Source: Jannaschia aquimarina (GTDB taxonomy: Bacteria; Pseudomonadota; Alphaproteobacteria; Rhodobacterales; Rhodobacteraceae). Taken from it: DNA of 64,000 nucleotides. Below, in pieces: positions 61,139 to 64,000 of this stretch (position 1 is the first letter of the stretch; every line of letters starts with the position of its first letter). Where the stretch lies: assembly GCF_000877395.1 (NCBI RefSeq), contig NZ_JYFE01000037.1:20643-84642 (forward strand), written 5' to 3'. The translations under genes were made by a program, and so were the position numbers. The notes under the pieces are model-generated. The model had not been told where the DNA came from and ran no database searches. It worked only from the letters and a program-made list of their open reading frames with translations.

Positions 61139-61933
61139 ATGCGTCGCACCATTCTCGCAGCCGCCCTGTCGCTGATCCCCGCCATGGGCGTGGCCGCGCA
61201 ATGCGGCAACGATGCCAGCGGGTTCGAACGCTGGAAGCAGGCCTTCGCCGCCGAGGCGCAGCGGGCCGGTGTAGGACAGCGCGGACTTCAGGCACTTGCG
61301 GGGGCGAGCTACAGCCAGGGCACGATCAATGCAGACCGGAACCAGAAAGGCGTGCGGTACTCGCTGAACGACTTCATCCGCATCCGCCTCGGCTCACTGG
61401 ACGGCTTCGCCGCGCAGGCCAAACGGCGGCTGGACCAGAACCGCAACTTCTTCAACGCGCTCGAACAGCGTTACGGCGTGCCCTCCGGGATCCTGCTGTC
61501 GATCTGGGGAATGGAAACGGGTTTCGGGCGCAACATGGGCAACACGCCCGTCGTGAGCTCGATCACGACGGTGGCTTATGATTGCCGCCGCTCGGACTTC
61601 TTCACCCCCCACGCCATCGCCGCCCTCTCGATGGTGGATCGCGGAATGCTGAGCGCCAATCAGCGCGGCGCCTTCCACGGCGAGCTGGGGCACACGCAGT
61701 TCCTGCCGGGCAATGCCCTGCGCTACGGCGTCGACGGCGACGGCAACGGCCGGGTCGACTTCTACAACTGGGCCGATGCTATGGCATCGACGGCCAACTT
61801 CCTGCGCCAGAAGGGCTGGCAGCCGGGACAGCCTTTCGGTCAGGGCACGCGCAACTTCCGCGTCCTGAACGACTGGAATGCCGCCACCGTCTATCAGCAG
61901 GCCATCGCGGCCGCCGCCGAACGCATTCGCTGA
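61139..61933 (+). CDS. Lytic murein transglycosylase, MltB-like
   Basis: A 264-residue protein with signal peptide MRRTILAAALSLIPAMGVAA and an SLT_2/MltB domain. The catalytic glutamate is in ILLSIWGMETGFGRNMG, and GELGHTQFLPGNALRYGVDGDGNGRVDFYNWADAMASTANFLRQKGWQPG is the family signature. It cleaves the glycan strands of peptidoglycan in the periplasm. No peptidoglycan-binding tail is present. ATG 61139 follows TTACGGAGG. Confidence 0.93.
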   Translation: MRRTILAAALSLIPAMGVAAQCGNDASGFERWKQAFAAEAQRAGVGQRGLQALAGASYSQGTINADRNQKGVRYSLNDFIRIRLGSLDGFAAQAKRRLDQNRNFFNALEQRYGVPSGILLSIWGMETGFGRNMGNTPVVSSITTVAYDCRRSDFFTPHAIAALSMVDRGMLSANQRGAFHGELGHTQFLPGNALRYGVDGDGNGRVDFYNWADAMASTANFLRQKGWQPGQPFGQGTRNFRVLNDWNAATVYQQAIAAAAERIR

Positions 61934-61989
61934 GCGAAGGCAGACCCTTCTCCGAGGTCTTGATCCGGAGGGAAGAGGCGCGGACAGAG

Positions 61990-62074
61990 TGGTGCGGGCG
62001 GCGGGAGTCGAACCCGCATGGGCCAAGCCCGAGCGATTTTAAGTCGCTTGTGTCTACCGTTCCACCACGCCCGC
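61990..62074 (-). tRNA. tRNA-Leu (TAA)
   Basis: An 85-base tRNA on the minus strand with encoded CCA and the long variable arm of class II tRNAs. Acceptor arms GCGGGCG and CGCCCGC pair, and the anticodon loop in GCGACTTAAAATCGC gives TAA. Confidence 0.95.
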
Positions 62075-62115
62075 CCGCCCGTCCGGCATAGGACGGGCGG
62101 CGGGACCGTGCAACG

Positions 62116-62652
62116 TCACAGATCGACCGCTTCGGGCTGCAGCGACAAGTAGCGGCGCTCGGGCAACCAGGGGTTCAATTCCAGGGCGGCCCGGATCATG
62201 TCCTGCCCCTCTGCGATCCGGCCGAGCTGGATCAGGGTCAGGCCCTTGCCGGACATCGCGGCGACGTGGCGCGGCCGCAACTCCAACGCCCGGTCCAGAT
62301 CGGGCAAGGCGGCCGCGAAGTCGCCGGAAAGGAAGCGCACGAAGGCCCGCTGGTTCCATCCCTCGGCATAGTCCGGGCAATACTCGATCAGCGTGTCGAA
62401 GGCGATCAGGGCCCCGCGCAGGTCGCCCGCCTGCCTCCGGGCCATACCCTCGTCCAGAAGTTCCTGCCCCCGCGCATCCGGCGCACGGGTCCATTCGCGC
62501 CACATGCCTGCACTCGCGAGGCGCCCCGCCGCCGCGGACGGGGCAGTCTGCGCCTGTTCGATCAGACGGTCCATTGCCGGGGCGATCTCTGGCGGTGCGG
62601 GACAGGCCCAGAGCGGTTGCGCCAGACAGACGAAGATGAGGAGCGGCTTCAT
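62116..62652 (-). CDS. Secreted tetratricopeptide-repeat protein
   Basis: A 178-residue protein. Signal peptide MKPLLIFVCLAQPLWA leads to a mature cysteine (WAC), which is a weak lipobox at best. Two or three TPR motifs follow (AGDLRGALIAFDTLIEYCPDYAEGWNQRAFVRFLSGDFAAALPDLDRALELRPRHVAAMSGKGLTLIQLGRIAEGQDMIRAALELNPW pattern, residues about 80-170). TPRs mediate protein contacts; the partner is unknown. ATG 62652 gives the signal peptide; an ATG nine codons earlier would bury it. Confidence 0.83.
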   Translation of the reverse strand: MKPLLIFVCLAQPLWACPAPPEIAPAMDRLIEQAQTAPSAAAGRLASAGMWREWTRAPDARGQELLDEGMARRQAGDLRGALIAFDTLIEYCPDYAEGWNQRAFVRFLSGDFAAALPDLDRALELRPRHVAAMSGKGLTLIQLGRIAEGQDMIRAALELNPWLPERRYLSLQPEAVDL

Positions 62653-62729
62653 ACGCAATGAATTGCGGCTTTGCGCCATCCGGTCAAATCACGCCTCTTC
62701 CATCCGCTGACCAGAGGCGTATCGGTACG

Positions 62730-62749
62730 CCTTGCATACGTATGCAAGG
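62730..62749. promoter_or_regulatory. Perfect 20-bp palindrome before SnoaL-like gene
   Basis: CCTTGCATACGTATGCAAGG is a perfect palindrome ending eight bases before the ATG at 62758 and overlapping the ribosome-binding region. It is a strong operator candidate. TTGCATAC is nearly the half-site of the element at 27745, suggesting a related GntR-type binder, although the spacing differs. Confidence 0.75.
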
Positions 62750-62757
62750 GGAAGACC

Positions 62758-63726
62758 ATGACCGACTTCCGCGTTTCGATCCGCGACCGGCTCGCACGCC
62801 TCATGACCGTCCCGGACGCGGATCTGGACCGCGTCGCTGCAGACCTCTTCGCGCCCGAAAACGCGTTTCACGCCATGGCGCCGGTCGACGACGTCGCCGG
62901 AAGGGACGCGGTGGTGGAGCACATCCTGCGCCCCCTGCGCGCCGCCCTCACCGGCGTGCATCGCCGCGACGAGATCGTGATGGGGGGCGAGAACATCCGC
63001 GAAGGCGGCGGCCGCTGGGTCGCCTGCGTCAGCCATCTGGTCGGCACGTTCGACGCCACGCTCTGGGGCGTGGCTCCGTCTGCGCGTCTGGCTTTCCTGC
63101 GCGCAGGCGAATTCTACCGGGTTCGCGAGGACGGGCTGATCGACCGGGCGCATGTGATCCTGGATCTACCGGACCTGATGCGTCAGGCGGGCCGCGCGCC
63201 CTTCCCCCTTTTGGGCACCGAGATGCTGTTCCCCGGACCGGCCACCCATGACGGCGTCTGCCCGGATCCCGCAGGGGGAACGGCGAGCCTCGACGTGGTG
63301 CAGCGGATGCTGGGCGATCTGCACGTCTATGACGCCGTCACCTATTCCAGCGCGGGTCAGACCGGCGAGGGCGGGACGTGGTCGGACGACATGCTGTGGC
63401 ACGGGCCGGGCGGCGTGGGGTCGAATTACCGCTGGGACGGCTTCGTCAAGGACCACCGCAAGCCGTTCATCGAGGCGTTCCCCGACCGGAAGGGCGGCAA
63501 CCATTACTGCCGGATCGGCGACGGACCCTACGCCGCCGTCTCGGGCTGGCCGTCGATGACGATGACCCATCGCGGCCCCTATCTGGGCTTGGACCCGACG
63601 GACCGCGCGCTGACGCTCAGGGTGATGGATTTCTATCGCGTCGCCGGCGGACGCATCGCCGAGAACTGGGTTCTGCTGGATTACGTCGACCTCGCCAGAC
63701 AACTAGGCCGGGACGTTCTCGCCTGA
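62758..63726 (+). CDS. SnoaL/NTF2-like polyketide-cyclase-family protein, two domains
   Basis: A 322-residue soluble protein made of two NTF2-like halves. The first (residues about 10-140) has FAPENAFHAMAPVDDVAGRDAVVEHILRPL; the second (about 175-320) has DAVTYSSAGQTGEGGTWSDDMLWHGPGGVGSNYRWDGFVKDHRKPFIEAFPDRKGG and MDFYRVAGGRIAENWVLLDYVDLARQLG, the usual SnoaL ending. Such proteins act as cyclases, dehydratases or isomerases in secondary metabolism or in small-molecule catabolism. A perfect palindrome overlaps its translation-initiation region, so it is tightly regulated. The substrate is unknown. Confidence 0.85.
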   Translation: MTDFRVSIRDRLARLMTVPDADLDRVAADLFAPENAFHAMAPVDDVAGRDAVVEHILRPLRAALTGVHRRDEIVMGGENIREGGGRWVACVSHLVGTFDATLWGVAPSARLAFLRAGEFYRVREDGLIDRAHVILDLPDLMRQAGRAPFPLLGTEMLFPGPATHDGVCPDPAGGTASLDVVQRMLGDLHVYDAVTYSSAGQTGEGGTWSDDMLWHGPGGVGSNYRWDGFVKDHRKPFIEAFPDRKGGNHYCRIGDGPYAAVSGWPSMTMTHRGPYLGLDPTDRALTLRVMDFYRVAGGRIAENWVLLDYVDLARQLGRDVLA

Positions 63727-63786
63727 TGGTACCGCACCCTGGGATGGCAGCGCGCGGGCTCAGACGCGCCTTGCCGGGGGGTAAGA

Positions 63787-64000
63787 TCACGCGGATCGAT
63801 ACCGCGTCAGGGCCCGGTAGGACTTGCGCGGGCCCGAGACGTCCCATCGGACGATCCAGCGCGGGAAGGCCGTGAAGTCGTAGGACAGCCGGTAGGTGTC
63901 GGGCGGGCAATCATGCGACGCCCGGATGCGCGCCAGCGGCTCGAAGCTGTGGAACGGCCGGCCATCGCGGAACGCGACGTGCAGACGGGTGGCGTCGGCC
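63787..64000 (-). CDS. DUF6314-family protein (5' part missing)
   Basis: The C-terminal 70 residues are seen, reading leftwards from the window edge: LHVAFRDGRPFHSFEP, HDCPPDTYRLSYDF and PRWIVRWDVSGPRKSYRALTRYRS. This matches the DUF6314 family of small proteins, whose function is unknown. The stop is TGA at 63787-63789. The start lies beyond the window. Confidence 0.8.
   Translation of the reverse strand, partial: ADATRLHVAFRDGRPFHSFEPLARIRASHDCPPDTYRLSYDFTAFPRWIVRWDVSGPRKSYRALTRYRSA

Noticed and set aside
1..64000. CRISPR arrays, transposases, phage or toxin-antitoxin genes
   Set aside because: None found on either strand; the only repeats are those listed near tRNA-Asp.

Overview
The window reads as chromosomal DNA of a high-G+C alphaproteobacterium of the Rhodobacterales (Rhodobacteraceae/Roseobacteraceae type). 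Supporting signs are a DksA homologue with a single cysteine, a protein-L-isoaspartate methyltransferase gene overlapping a TolC gene, DUF6280 and DUF6314 proteins, a valine-degradation cluster, and many tripartite tricarboxylate transporter (TTT) and ABC uptake operons with four-base stop/start overlaps. No insertion sequence, transposase, prophage or CRISPR array was seen.

Bases 1-37200 are an accessory, catabolic half. A minus-strand block (16643 down to 1) starts with a TTT transporter (TctC-TctA-TctB) and continues with LeuC/LeuD-like dehydratase subunits, a ketoglutarate-semialdehyde-type dehydrogenase, an ABC substrate-binding protein, an iron-type alcohol dehydrogenase, an AraC regulator and LivH-LivM-LivG. 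It ends with a LivF fused to a Tm-1-like domain, a TIM-barrel partner and a flotillin cut by the window edge. From 16.7 to 21.3 kb come a dehalogenase-like hydrolase, two LysR regulators and a YceI domain that reads in frame into a short-chain dehydrogenase. From 21.3 to 29.2 kb a five-gene overlapping operon (ThDP enzyme, aldehyde dehydrogenase, TcuA-like and TcuB-like tricarballylate-type enzymes, DUF1932 dehydrogenase) diverges from an SDR and a GntR regulator across a palindromic operator. From 29.2 to 37.2 kb are a lactonase-like hydrolase, a TauE exporter, a LysR regulator with a second TTT operon ending in a CoA-transferase, and an FAD monooxygenase. Together these genes look built to import and degrade carboxylic acids, but the substrates cannot be named from sequence.

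Bases 37180-41120 are a transition. dksA and a MoxR-type ATPase are followed by two identical tRNA-Asp genes flanking about 2.2 kb that holds only a frameshifted leucine-rich-repeat gene and short repeats. This is the strongest candidate for a small mobile or defence-type island.

Bases 41121-64000 are largely housekeeping: valine degradation, lon, tgt, an outer-membrane protein, a DUF59 protein, a mechanosensitive channel, a glycerophosphodiesterase, an Fe-S carrier, pcm-tolC, a PopZ-like protein, efp, a decayed cobQ, a lytic transglycosylase, tRNA-Cys, tRNA-Leu and a SnoaL-like protein whose start lies just behind a perfect 20-bp palindrome. The right edge cuts a DUF6314 gene.
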